This document shows positions 47,203 through 55,321 of a stretch of 64,000 bases of DNA, piece by piece. The stretch is from the NCBI GenBank assembly GCA_022449455.1, contig JAKUPL010000007.1, positions 1 through 64,000 of the forward strand, in the 5' to 3' direction. Source of the stretch: Alcanivorax sp. Its GTDB lineage: Bacteria > Pseudomonadota > Gammaproteobacteria > Pseudomonadales > Alcanivoracaceae. Under the pieces are notes generated by a model, which worked only from the letters and a program-made list of their open reading frames with translations, ran no database searches and had not been told where the DNA came from. Position numbers and translations under genes: made by a program. The first letter of the stretch is position 1, and each line of letters opens with the position of its first letter.

Positions 47203-47316
47203 AACGTCTCCTTACGAAAGCCGTTGGAATGAGTCTGCAAGCCTAGCCGGTGGACGGGGGCGGGAGCCACCGCCTCACCGGCACGGTTTGTTCGGATTTT
47301 TCGATGGGAACGGGGG

Positions 47317-48126
47317 CTACAGCGGCAGCACCTCGAACGTGCCCATGTACTGCAGCCGGCGGCCGTCGGCCTTGGGGTGGTCCGCCCGGTCGTCACCGTG
47401 GCTGGCTTCCAGGTAATAGCGGCCCGGGCCCGGCCATTCCAGAGAGACCTCGCCCTGATCGTTGCTGGTCACGGTCCAGGCGTCCTGGCTGTCCCGGTAG
47501 CGGGTGCCGGCGGGCATCACTTCCACTTCCAGGCCGGACACCGGCTGGCCGTCCACCAGGAAGCGGAAGCGCGCGGTTTCACCGGCGTACAGGTCGTTGG
47601 GGTGGGTCACCGGAGCCAGCTCCAGGCCCTTGCCGGTGGGTGCCAGGCCCTCGGTGGTGGGCGCGCCCACGGTGGCGAAGGTTTCCAGGTGGCTGATCAC
47701 CTCGGAAATGCGCACCTCGCCGGCGCCTTCCGGGATCGCCTTGAGCAGTGCCTCCGGCGAGTCGCCGCGCTGATGGTGCCGCTCGCCGTCCTGTTCATAG
47801 AGCGCCACGTACAGGGGGCGGAACAGGCTGATCCGGTAGCTGCCCTGCTGGTTCAGATGCACATCGAACACGCTGCGGCGATGGCCTTCCAGGCGGTTGT
47901 CGATCTCGCCGTCCTTGCCGTCCGGGCCGGTCACCCGCACGCCGTCCAGGGGAAAGGCCTTGTCGACAAAGAAAATGTCGTTGGAGGCGCTGGTGTCCAG
48001 GGTGATCCACTGGGTGTCGGAGACCACCGTGTGGCTGGGCAGCAGCCAGCGTTTATGGGCCTGGGCGGCGGGGCTCAGCAGCATCAGCGCGGACAGGGCG
48101 GCGCCGGCGAAGGGCAGCAGTTTCAT
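47317..48126 (-). CDS. DUF4198-family secreted metal-uptake accessory protein
   Basis: 269 residues. Signal peptide (1-23, AQA) and mature start HKRWLLPSHTVV, typical of DUF4198; then Ig-like beta domains with GETARFRFLVDGQPVSGLEVEVMPAGTRYR. DUF4198 proteins are linked to metal uptake and commonly sit beside PepSY and DUF2271 genes near TonB receptors. It is the third gene of the reverse operon that starts with a PepSY protein under a Fur-box-like site. Ligand unknown. Confidence 0.85.
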   Translation of the reverse strand: MKLLPFAGAALSALMLLSPAAQAHKRWLLPSHTVVSDTQWITLDTSASNDIFFVDKAFPLDGVRVTGPDGKDGEIDNRLEGHRRSVFDVHLNQQGSYRISLFRPLYVALYEQDGERHHQRGDSPEALLKAIPEGAGEVRISEVISHLETFATVGAPTTEGLAPTGKGLELAPVTHPNDLYAGETARFRFLVDGQPVSGLEVEVMPAGTRYRDSQDAWTVTSNDQGEVSLEWPGPGRYYLEASHGDDRADHPKADGRRLQYMGTFEVLPL

Positions 48127-48168
48127 GTCGTTCTCCTTGAAGACGGTGGTTGTTCGGGGGCGGCGCGA

Positions 48169-48702
48169 TCAGGGCGCCAGATACAGTTCCACGGCACCCA
48201 GTTCCTGTTCGCCGTCGGCGCGCACCGTGGTGGCGTCGGTGACGGGCCAGTGGAACGGCAGCCGCACCACCTCGCGGCCGCCCACTTCGCGGGCCGCCTC
48301 CACCACCAGTTCGTAATCGCCCTTGGGCAGGTCGGCCAGGGCCGGCAGTTCGGAAAAGTCCACCGTGTGGGTGCCCGGTCGGCGGGTGGCGCCGGTCAGG
48401 CCGTCGTAGGGCGCGCTCTGGCCACGGCCGGTGCGGCGCCACCACAGGCGCAGATCCTTGAGCCATTTTTCCTGGTCGTCGTACCACAGCCCCAGCGGCG
48501 TCACCGCGCCGGAATCCGCCTGGCGGACCCAGAACGCCACATAGGGAGCGTGGTACTCGGCCACCTGCAGGCGCGGCACCTGCAATTCCACCTTGAACCC
48601 GGCGCCCCAGGCACCGGCGGTGAGGGCGCACAGGGCGGCGGCGATACCGAAACGCGTAATGGCGAAACGCATAATGGCGAAACGCATAACTCCTAAACGC
48701 AT
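48169..48702 (-). CDS. DUF2271-family secreted protein with repeated N-terminus
   Basis: 177 residues. The first 20 residues are four pentapeptide units M/T-R-L/F-G/A-V/I encoded by a 15-base tandem repeat, followed by a signal-peptide core (FGIAAALCALTAGAWG) and the DUF2271 domain (QVPRLQVAEYHAPYVAFWVR, LRLWWRRTGR, YELVVEAAREVGGREVVRLPFHWP). ATG 48702 has AAGGAG five bases upstream; two further in-frame ATGs lie in the repeat. Gene order PepSY-DUF2271-DUF4198 is a known iron-linked arrangement. Function unknown. Confidence 0.85.
   Translation of the reverse strand: MRLGVMRFAIMRFAITRFGIAAALCALTAGAWGAGFKVELQVPRLQVAEYHAPYVAFWVRQADSGAVTPLGLWYDDQEKWLKDLRLWWRRTGRGQSAPYDGLTGATRRPGTHTVDFSELPALADLPKGDYELVVEAAREVGGREVVRLPFHWPVTDATTVRADGEQELGAVELYLAP
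48643..48702 (-). repeat. 15-base tandem repeat at the start of the DUF2271 gene
   Basis: Four in-frame units of 15 bases begin at the start codon; units two and three are identical, one and four diverged. Each of the first three starts with ATG. Confidence 0.85.
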
Positions 48703-48726
48703 GGGAGCTCCTTGCAACAGCGATGT

Positions 48727-49332
48727 TCAGTGAACGAAAAAGGCGATCAGCAGCCAGGGCAGGATCAGCCCCAGCGCGGTCACCGGCCAGGTGGCCGGGC
48801 GCCGTTTGGCGTGCAGCGCCATCAGCACCAGGCCGGTGGCGGCGAATACCAGGGTGGCGACCGCGAAAATATCGATGAACCAGCGCCACACCACGCCGGC
48901 ATGACGGCCCTTGTGCAGGTCATTGAACAGGGCCACCCAGCCCCGGTCGGTGTCCTCGGCCAGCACCGTGCCGTCGGCCCGGTCGATGGCCAGCCAGGCG
49001 TCGCCGCCGGGGCGGGGCAGGGCCAGATAGACCTCCGCGTCGGACCATTCCGCGGCACGCTGGTCCACCGCCAGCCCGCTCTCCTGTTTCAGCCAGGCAC
49101 GCAGCGGCGCCGGCAGTGGCCCGCTTTCGCGGTTCTCCAGCCCGGCCAGCAGGGCCGGTGGCAGGTTCAGCTCGATGTCCCGGACCTTGGGTGTGGCGCC
49201 GATGGCGTCGGCGTGATTCAGGGTGATGCCGGTAACGCTGAACAGCACCATGCTGACCAGGCAAACCGCCGAACTGATCCAGTGCCACTGGTGAAACCGC
49301 TTCAACCAGCGAGCCTTCGCTTTCTTATCCAA
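48727..49332 (-). CDS. PepSY-associated membrane protein
   Basis: 201 residues. An N-terminal helix after basic KKAKARWLKRFHQWHWIS crosses the membrane (~20-40), a periplasmic PepSY-like region follows (AEVYLALPRPGGDAWLAIDRADGTVLAED), then two C-terminal membrane helices (~150-170 and ~180-200). The HxWHW and LHKG motifs are typical of the PiuB/PepSY-TM group linked to iron-siderophore uptake and possibly reduction. It is the first gene of the reverse operon, with a Fur-box-like site 43 bases upstream. Confidence 0.87.
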   Translation of the reverse strand: MDKKAKARWLKRFHQWHWISSAVCLVSMVLFSVTGITLNHADAIGATPKVRDIELNLPPALLAGLENRESGPLPAPLRAWLKQESGLAVDQRAAEWSDAEVYLALPRPGGDAWLAIDRADGTVLAEDTDRGWVALFNDLHKGRHAGVVWRWFIDIFAVATLVFAATGLVLMALHAKRRPATWPVTALGLILPWLLIAFFVH

Positions 49333-49375
49333 AACGCCCTTGATCCACCGCCAGCAGCCCCCGAAACCTGGGCAT

Positions 49376-49394
49376 GATAATAAGAATCGTTCCC
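49376..49394. promoter_or_regulatory. Fur box for the PepSY-DUF2271-DUF4198 operon
   Basis: The 19 bases starting GATAATAAGAATCG match the Fur consensus at 14 of 19 positions. Located 43 bases upstream of the PepSY gene. With iron present, Fur would repress the operon. Confidence 0.65.
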
Positions 49395-49457
49395 GGATAA
49401 CAATATTCCGACTTGTCCGTGGATGTAAGGAATGTAAGAGCCGGTCTAGTGCGCCGC

Positions 49458-49476
49458 GATGATAATGCCTATTATT
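49458..49476. promoter_or_regulatory. Fur-box-like site directly before the response regulator start
   Basis: 12 of 19 matches to the Fur consensus, with a GATAAT...ATTATT inverted core. It ends five bases before ATG 49482 and contains the -10-like TATTAT (49470-49475). Confidence 0.5.
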
Positions 49477-49481
49477 CGCGA

Positions 49482-50195
49482 ATGAACGCTCAGACCTTTG
49501 GCTGTCCGGCCCGGCTGCTGGTGATCGAAGACGATCCCGTGCTGTCGGCGGACCTGCTCGCCTATTTTCGCCAGCGCCGCCATCAGGTGGCGCTGCACCG
49601 GGACGGTGCCGCCGGCCTGGCCGCCGCCCGCGCCGAGCGTTTTGATCTGGTGATGCTGGACATTCTGCTGCCCGGTCTGAACGGGCTGGAGGTGCTGGCG
49701 GAACTGCGCCGCGACAATCCGGTGCCGGTGATTCTGCTGTCCGCCCTCGGCGATGAGCAGGACCGCATCACCGGGCTGGTGCGTGGCGCCGACGATTACC
49801 TGCCGAAGCCGTTCAGCATGGCGGAACTGGCGGTGCGCGTGGACGCGGTGCTGCGCCGGGTCGCCCTGGAGCGTCGCGCGCCGCCGGGTGACCAGCGAGC
49901 AGGGGGGCTGACCCTGGACGGCAGCGAACAGCGCGCTTTCTATCACGGCACGCCCCTGGCGCTCACCACCAGCGAATTCCGTCTGCTGCAGCTGCTGCTG
50001 GAACAGCCCGATCAAGTGCTCAGCAAAGCCTTCCTTTATCAAAGTGTGCTGCACCGCGGCTACGGCCGTCATGATCGCAGCCTGGACCTGCACGTCAGCC
50101 ATTTGCGCCGCAAGTTGCGTGATGCCGGTATCCCCGGCCAGCCGCTGCGCACGGTATGGGCTCAGGGCTACACCTTCGTGACCGAGGCGCTGTGA
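49482..50195 (+). CDS. OmpR-family response regulator of the iron-uptake locus
   Basis: 237 residues. Receiver with Asp60 (LVMLDILLPGLNG) and Lys in DYLPKPF; winged helix ending RTVWAQGYTFV. Arrangement regulator-kinase-TonB receptor matches PfeR/PfeS/PfeA and PirR/PirS/PirA. No ribosome site precedes ATG 49482, while TATTAT at 49470-49475 would place the transcript start at the ATG itself, so the mRNA may be leaderless; an in-frame TTG at 49413 is the alternative start. A Fur-like site overlaps this promoter. Stop and kinase start overlap (TGATG). Confidence 0.88.
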   Translation: MNAQTFGCPARLLVIEDDPVLSADLLAYFRQRRHQVALHRDGAAGLAAARAERFDLVMLDILLPGLNGLEVLAELRRDNPVPVILLSALGDEQDRITGLVRGADDYLPKPFSMAELAVRVDAVLRRVALERRAPPGDQRAGGLTLDGSEQRAFYHGTPLALTTSEFRLLQLLLEQPDQVLSKAFLYQSVLHRGYGRHDRSLDLHVSHLRRKLRDAGIPGQPLRTVWAQGYTFVTEAL

Positions 50196-51556
50196 TGCCC
50201 GGCCACCGCTCGGTGTTCTGGAAGCTGGCGCTGTTGCTGAGCCTGAGCGCGGTGCTCACGGTGGCGCTGAGCTGGACCCTGACCCGGGAGGTGGCGGACC
50301 GGGTGGTGCTGCTGGGTGACGAGGCCAAGACCGTGCTGCGTGGCTACGCCGGTGAGGCCTACCAGGCCTGGCGGCGCGACGGCGAGGCCGGAGTGTCCCG
50401 TTGGTTGGACACCCTGAGTACCCGCGAGCCCGGCGACGCCATGGTGGTGGACGGAGCGGATGCGTCCCTGAGTGGCCGGCCGCTCACCGAGGCGCAGCGG
50501 GCGGGGCTGCGTTTTCAACGTCAGTTGGATTGGCGCATGAGTTTCCGCATGACCGCCATGCCTTACATCGGCGTACCGTTTCCCCAGGACCCGGAGGCCG
50601 GCGGCCTGGTGATGCAACTGCCGCCCCGCTATATGCCCGGCGCCCGCTGGCCCCTTTGGAAAGCGCTGCTGTTGGGCGTGATGCCGGCATTGATCGCGCT
50701 GCTTGCCGGCGGGCTGCTGTACTGGCGCATGATGGTGCCGCTGCGGCAACTGCAGGGGCGGGTGCGGGCCTTCCAGGACGACCCGGCGGCGCGGGTGGAT
50801 GTCGATCTGGCCAGGCGCGGCGACGAATTCGGCGAGCTGGGTCGCCGCTTCAACCACATGGCCGAGCGGGTGGCCGGGGTGCTGGGGACCCAACGGCGGC
50901 TGCTCAATGACCTGTCCCATGAACTGCGCACGCCGCTCAGCCGTCTTACCGTGGCCCTGGAAAGTGACCTCAACGAGACTGATCTGCGCCGGCGGGTGGC
51001 CCGGGAGGTCAATGCCATGCGCACCCTGGTGGGGGATACCCTGGCGCTGGGCTGGCATGACACCGAGCAGCGCACCACCGCCACCGAGCCGCTGGCACCG
51101 GCGGCGGTGTGGGACCTGGTGGCGGAGAACGCCGCCTTTGAAAGCGGCTGGTCGCCGGAACGCTTCCCCTGCCGGGTGCCCGCGGAAGCCCGCCTGCGCG
51201 GTAACCTCAATGACCTGGCCCAGGCGCTGGAAAATCTGGTCCGCAACGCGGTGCGTCACTCTCCCGTCGGCGGCCGGGTGGCTCTGGAGGGCCGCCGGGA
51301 GGGGGAGCACTGGCACCTGTGGGTGGCCGACCAGGGGCCCGGGGTGCCGGAGGACCGGCTGGAAGCCATTTTCGATCCCTTCGTCAGACTCGACGGCGCC
51401 CGCCCGGCGGACGGTGGATTCGGCCTGGGGTTGAGCATCGCCCGCCGCGCGGTGGCCCGCCAGGGCGGCACGCTCTGGGCGGAGAACGGCCACCCGGGGC
51501 TGCGGCTGCACCTGCGTCTGCCGGCGGAGCAGCCGCTTTCGGAGACGGTTGTATAG
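50195..51556 (+). CDS. Sensor histidine kinase of the iron-uptake locus
   Basis: 453 residues. Membrane segments ~10-30 and ~155-180 around a ~120-residue periplasmic sensor; HAMP (~180-235), phospho-acceptor His242 (LSHELRTPLSR), N-box ENLVRNAVRHS, DQGPGV and GGFGLGLSIA. By arrangement it probably senses a ferri-siderophore or iron state in the periplasm and drives the downstream receptor gene. The coding end runs into the receptor's regulatory region at 51549-51640. Confidence 0.9.
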   Translation: MPGHRSVFWKLALLLSLSAVLTVALSWTLTREVADRVVLLGDEAKTVLRGYAGEAYQAWRRDGEAGVSRWLDTLSTREPGDAMVVDGADASLSGRPLTEAQRAGLRFQRQLDWRMSFRMTAMPYIGVPFPQDPEAGGLVMQLPPRYMPGARWPLWKALLLGVMPALIALLAGGLLYWRMMVPLRQLQGRVRAFQDDPAARVDVDLARRGDEFGELGRRFNHMAERVAGVLGTQRRLLNDLSHELRTPLSRLTVALESDLNETDLRRRVAREVNAMRTLVGDTLALGWHDTEQRTTATEPLAPAAVWDLVAENAAFESGWSPERFPCRVPAEARLRGNLNDLAQALENLVRNAVRHSPVGGRVALEGRREGEHWHLWVADQGPGVPEDRLEAIFDPFVRLDGARPADGGFGLGLSIARRAVARQGGTLWAENGHPGLRLHLRLPAEQPLSETVV

Positions 51557-51564
51557 AATGTAAA

Positions 51565-51640
51565 TCCTCTTTATTTGCAAATAGTAATGAATATCATTCG
51601 TGCCGTTTCGAGACTTACGTCTGATCGCAAATAAAGAGGA
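51565..51640. promoter_or_regulatory. 14-base perfect inverted repeat spanning the TonB receptor promoter and ribosome site
   Basis: Left arm 51565-51578 (TCCTCTTTATTTGC) and right arm 51627-51640 are exact reverse complements, 48 bases apart. The right arm contains the receptor's Shine-Dalgarno (GAGGA). A weak promoter TTGTAT (51549-51554), 17 bases, TATTTG (51572-51577) overlaps the left arm. Confidence 0.7.
51583..51601. promoter_or_regulatory. Fur box before the TonB receptor
   Basis: GTAATGAATATCATTC core; 12 of 19 matches to the Fur consensus. It lies inside the loop of the inverted repeat and would cover the likely transcript start. Confidence 0.6.
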
Positions 51641-51648
51641 GTACTGGG

Positions 51649-53622
51649 ATGGGAAGCATCTTGCGGGTTGCTCTGACCCGGGTCGGCGCGCTTGCTCTGG
51701 TGGCGGCCGCGGGGGCGGCCCTGGCCGACGACAGCGGCAATGATCATCAACTGGGGGCGGTGACGGTGACCGCATCCGGTCACGCGCAGCAGCTCGAGGA
51801 CGCACCGGCGTCGATCAGCGTGATCAGCCGCGAGCAGCTTGAGCAGCGCTATTACCAGGACGCCACCGACGCTCTGCGCGACATCCCCGGGGTCACCATC
51901 ACCGGTGGCGGCGCCGGCGACAACGGCACCGACATCGTGATGCGCGGGATGCCGTCTTCCTACACCCTGATTCTGGTGGACGGGCGCCCGATCTCCACCC
52001 GCGAGACCCGCCCCAACGGCAGCGCCGGCTTCGAGCAGGACTGGCTGCCGCCGTTGCAGGCCATCGAGCGCATCGAGGTGGTGCGCGGCCCCATGTCCAC
52101 ACTCTACGGCTCCGACGCCATCGGTGGCGTGATCAACGTGATTACCCGCAAGGTGGCCGATGAGTGGGGCGGCGGTATCCAGCTGGATACCATTTTTCAG
52201 GATCACCCCCGGTCCGGCGACATTCAGAAAGGCAACTTCAACGTCAGCGGCCCGCTGGTGGAAGACCGCCTGGGCCTGCAGCTCTACGGCAGCGCCTACA
52301 ATCGCGAAGAAGACCGTTTCGTGGACGGCTACGAAGAGAAGAAGCTGAACAGCCTGGCCGCGCGCCTGTCGTTCACGCCCACCGATAACCAGGACTGGAC
52401 CCTGGAGGCGCGCCGCATCGACCAGCGCCGTCGCTCCCTGATCGGCTACAGCGCCCCCGCCGAAGGCTGCCGGGGCGGCTGCACCGATTCCGACAATGGA
52501 TTCAGCAATGAAATCCTCTCGTTGAGCCATGTGGGCCGCTGGGACTTCGGCACCACCGATACCTATATCCAGCGCGAGGACGCGGAGAACGAAACCCGCG
52601 AGATGACCATCATCAACACCACCGCCAAGAGCAGCCTGATGCTGCCGCTGGGTAACCACCTGCTGACCTTGGGCGGGCAGTTTGAAAAAGAGGAACTGTC
52701 GGACCACACCTCCAACCAGATCTCCGATCTGACCGAGGTGGACGCCTCCAAATGGGCGGCCTTCGTGGAGGATGAATGGATGCTCCCGGGTAACGTCAGC
52801 CTCACCGGCGGCCTGCGCCTGGACGACGACGAGAACTACGGCAGCCACGTGAGCCCGCGCCTTTACGCGGTGTGGGGCTTCGCGCCGCGCTGGACCCTGA
52901 AGGGCGGCGTGTCCACCGGTTTCCGCTCGCCGGCGCTGCGTGAGATCACCCCGGGCTGGGGCCAGGTGAGCCGCGGCGGCAACATCTACGGCAACCCGGA
53001 CCTGGAGCCGGAGACCTCGGTGAACAAGGAAGTTGGCCTGTATTTCAACGCCGGCCGGCCGCTGCAGGCCAGCGTCACCGTGTTCCATAACGACTTCGAG
53101 GACAAGATCACCCGCATCGCCTGCCCGGTGACGGTATGCACCGACGGCGAGAACCAGTTCGGCTCCGACCCCACCTACCGGGTCAATGTGGACGAGGCCA
53201 TGACCCGCGGCGTGGAAGCGGCGCTGTCCACCAACATCGCCCGGGTGCTGGACGTGACGCTGAGCTACAGCTACACGGACTCCGAACAGAAATCCGGTGA
53301 GTACAAAGGTGAGCCGCTCAACCAGATTCCCAAGCACCTGGCCAGCCTGCAGATGGACTGGCGCGCCACCGACGCCCTGTCACCCTGGCTGACGGTGCGT
53401 TATCGGGGCGAGGAAAGCCAGCCGGTCACCGGACCCTCCAGCAGCAGCATCGTGGCACCCTCCAACACCCTGGTGGACGCGGGCCTGGCATTCCGGCTCA
53501 ACCCCACCACCACCCTGAACACCGGCGTGTACAACCTGGCGGACAAGGAGATCTTTCAGGATGAATACGGCTACGTGGAAGACGGCCGCCGTTACTGGCT
53601 GGGCATGAAAGTCACGTTCTGA
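51649..53622 (+). CDS. TonB-dependent siderophore receptor (CirA/PfeA-like)
   Basis: 657 residues. Signal peptide (1-26, ending ALA), TonB box region near LGAVTVTA, plug domain (~45-165: ISVISREQLEQRY, VEVVRGPMSTLYGSDAIGGVINVIT) and a 22-strand barrel ending in the C-terminal Phe typical of outer-membrane proteins. Length is close to CirA (663). It imports ferric-catecholate-type siderophores by family and context; the ligand is not determinable. Preceded by a two-component system and a Fur-like site. AGAGGAG precedes ATG 51649. Confidence 0.93.
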   Translation: MGSILRVALTRVGALALVAAAGAALADDSGNDHQLGAVTVTASGHAQQLEDAPASISVISREQLEQRYYQDATDALRDIPGVTITGGGAGDNGTDIVMRGMPSSYTLILVDGRPISTRETRPNGSAGFEQDWLPPLQAIERIEVVRGPMSTLYGSDAIGGVINVITRKVADEWGGGIQLDTIFQDHPRSGDIQKGNFNVSGPLVEDRLGLQLYGSAYNREEDRFVDGYEEKKLNSLAARLSFTPTDNQDWTLEARRIDQRRRSLIGYSAPAEGCRGGCTDSDNGFSNEILSLSHVGRWDFGTTDTYIQREDAENETREMTIINTTAKSSLMLPLGNHLLTLGGQFEKEELSDHTSNQISDLTEVDASKWAAFVEDEWMLPGNVSLTGGLRLDDDENYGSHVSPRLYAVWGFAPRWTLKGGVSTGFRSPALREITPGWGQVSRGGNIYGNPDLEPETSVNKEVGLYFNAGRPLQASVTVFHNDFEDKITRIACPVTVCTDGENQFGSDPTYRVNVDEAMTRGVEAALSTNIARVLDVTLSYSYTDSEQKSGEYKGEPLNQIPKHLASLQMDWRATDALSPWLTVRYRGEESQPVTGPSSSSIVAPSNTLVDAGLAFRLNPTTTLNTGVYNLADKEIFQDEYGYVEDGRRYWLGMKVTF

Positions 53623-53644
53623 TCGTTAGAAGGGCGAGGGAAAC

Positions 53645-53710
53645 GGGGAGGGGCGACCCCGCCGCCGATGGGCCGGCGGCGGGGCTGGACGCCAAGGAGT
53701 GCCCCTCCCC
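53645..53710. terminator. Nested GC-rich hairpin between TonB receptor and DUF4168 genes
   Basis: Outer arms GGGGAGGGGC (53645-53654) / GCCCCTCCCC (53701-53710) and inner arms CCCCGCCGCC (53657-53666) / GGCGGCGGGG (53675-53684). Symmetric, between convergent genes, without a T-run; likely a shared 3' barrier. Confidence 0.6.
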
Positions 53711-53731
53711 ATCCCTCATTGAACCCGTGGG

Positions 53732-54145
53732 CTAGCGCCGCTTCTCAATGCGCTCGCGCAGATCGGCGTCGTACTGGGCCAGCTGGGCGATCTGGTTGTA
53801 CTTGCGCACCTCCAGACCGGAATCCTTCACCGCCTGGACCATCTTCTGCTGCGCCTCGCGCTGCACCTCCATGGCCTGCCGGGGCTGCTCGGTGCTTTCC
53901 TGCACCTTGACCCGGTAGGCGCCTTTGATCTCTTCCACCCGCTGCTGGGCGTCGGCGAAGCGCGCCACCTCATCGTCGGAAATGTCCGAGGAGTCGCCCA
54001 GGGCCGGCTGCGCCGGACGCGGCGTCTCGGCGGCGGGAGCCTGGCCGGGCGGGGTTTGCTGGCCCTGCGACGGCTGGGCCACGGCATTGCCGCTCAGGCC
54101 AACGGCGAGGAACAGGGCGGACAGGGACAGAACGGGCTTCTTCAT
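53732..54145 (-). CDS. DUF4168-family secreted protein
   Basis: 137 residues. Signal peptide (1-24, ending AVA), a Gln/Pro-rich linker and a helical DUF4168 domain (ISDDEVARFADAQQRVEEIKGAYRVKVQES, VRKYNQIAQLAQYDADLRERIEKR). Function unknown. ATG 54145 has AAGGAG ten bases upstream; a TTG three codons earlier is too close to it. Confidence 0.83.
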   Translation of the reverse strand: MKKPVLSLSALFLAVGLSGNAVAQPSQGQQTPPGQAPAAETPRPAQPALGDSSDISDDEVARFADAQQRVEEIKGAYRVKVQESTEQPRQAMEVQREAQQKMVQAVKDSGLEVRKYNQIAQLAQYDADLRERIEKRR

Positions 54146-54369
54146 GGTCGTCAAACTCCTTCTCGGTGGTCAGCGGAACGCGTCTCCCGCGTCCACCAGA
54201 TAAGACCGGCCCGGCGCCGGGAGTTTCACTCCCAAAGCGTCAAATGGTGTAAAGCGGCATATTCATTTTGGGCATAAAAATAGCACCAGATATTTCTTTT
54301 AAATGTTTGGGTGCCCCGTATCATGGCCGCTCATACGCTATTCGCATCGCGATAAGGACAGGCAACGTC

Positions 54370-55083
54370 ATGGGTAACGCAGCAGAGTTGATCACACGCG
54401 TGGGCGACAACAGCGCCGGCCTCTCCCGGGACGCCATCGACGCCCTCAACCAGGCCTACCGCCCGCTGGACTTCGAGGCGCGCATTCGCCGGGTGTATCA
54501 GGACTTTGCTCCGGACAAGGTCATGGTGACCTCGTCCTTCGCCGCCACCTCGGCCTATTTCCTGCACATCATTTCCAGTATCCGGCCGCAGCAGAAGATC
54601 CACTTTATCGACACCGGCTACCACTTCCAGCAAACGCTGGACTACAAGGAATACCTGATCGAGCGCTTCAAGCTGGATGTGATCGACCTGCGCGCCGACC
54701 CGCGCCAGCATCAGATCACCCAGGATGAACAGATGTGGCGCACCGACCCGGACCTGTGCTGCCAGGTCAACAAGGTGCAGCCCCTGGAAGACGCCAAGGA
54801 AAACTACGACCTGTGGATTTCCAGCCTGATGGGCTGGCAGACCGAGCACCGCGCCGGCCTGGAAATCTTCGAGGAGCGTCGCGGCATGATCAAATTCAAC
54901 CCGATGATCGACGTCACCCGGGAGCAGCGCGACGCCTACATCGCCGACCACGACCTGCCGTTCCACCCGCTGGTCGAGGAAGGCTACCACTCCATCGGCT
55001 GCAGCCACTGCACCTGGAAGGGTGAGGGCCGCGAAGGCCGCTGGCAGGGTTCCAGCAAGACCGAGTGCGGCATTCACCTCTAA
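54370..55083 (+). CDS. cysH: Thioredoxin-dependent APS/PAPS reductase with [4Fe-4S] motif
   Basis: 237 residues. PP-loop fold start TSSFAATSAY, and the C-terminal catalytic ECGIHL (Cys234). Cys130-Cys131 and Cys211/Cys214 form the CC...CxxC set that binds a [4Fe-4S] cluster, so it is likely an adenylylsulfate (APS) reductase rather than E. coli-type PAPS reductase. It reduces activated sulfate to sulfite for cysteine synthesis. The AT-rich 130 bases before it hold the promoter (TATCAT near 54320) and probably CysB sites. AAGGA precedes ATG 54370. Ends with a strong terminator. Confidence 0.93.
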   Translation: MGNAAELITRVGDNSAGLSRDAIDALNQAYRPLDFEARIRRVYQDFAPDKVMVTSSFAATSAYFLHIISSIRPQQKIHFIDTGYHFQQTLDYKEYLIERFKLDVIDLRADPRQHQITQDEQMWRTDPDLCCQVNKVQPLEDAKENYDLWISSLMGWQTEHRAGLEIFEERRGMIKFNPMIDVTREQRDAYIADHDLPFHPLVEEGYHSIGCSHCTWKGEGREGRWQGSSKTECGIHL

Positions 55084-55103
55084 GCGCACCGCGCGCTGGA
55101 AAA

Positions 55104-55128
55104 AACGGGCTTCGGCCCGTTTTTTTTT
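55104..55128 (+). terminator. cysH terminator
   Basis: AACGGGC, TTCG tetraloop, GCCCGTT then a run of T; 20 bases after the cysH stop. Confidence 0.92.
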
Positions 55129-55321
55129 GCTGTTTGATACGTCCGGAGGGGGGCACCGGTGAGGGCGTACCGGCTCCTTTCCCAGGTCGCAGGAAAGAAT
55201 CGACCATGTCGATGGTTTTCATGCAGCTTAATCATTTTCAAGCATCGTTACGCCCCTCTATATTCGTTTTCAGGCCCTCTTCATCGGTTCCCATCACACA
55301 ACAAAAGAGGAGCGCGACACG

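Noticed and set aside
51571-53337. Reverse open frame opposite the TonB receptor
   Set aside because: His/Gln-rich antisense translation with no domain; the receptor frame is unambiguous.
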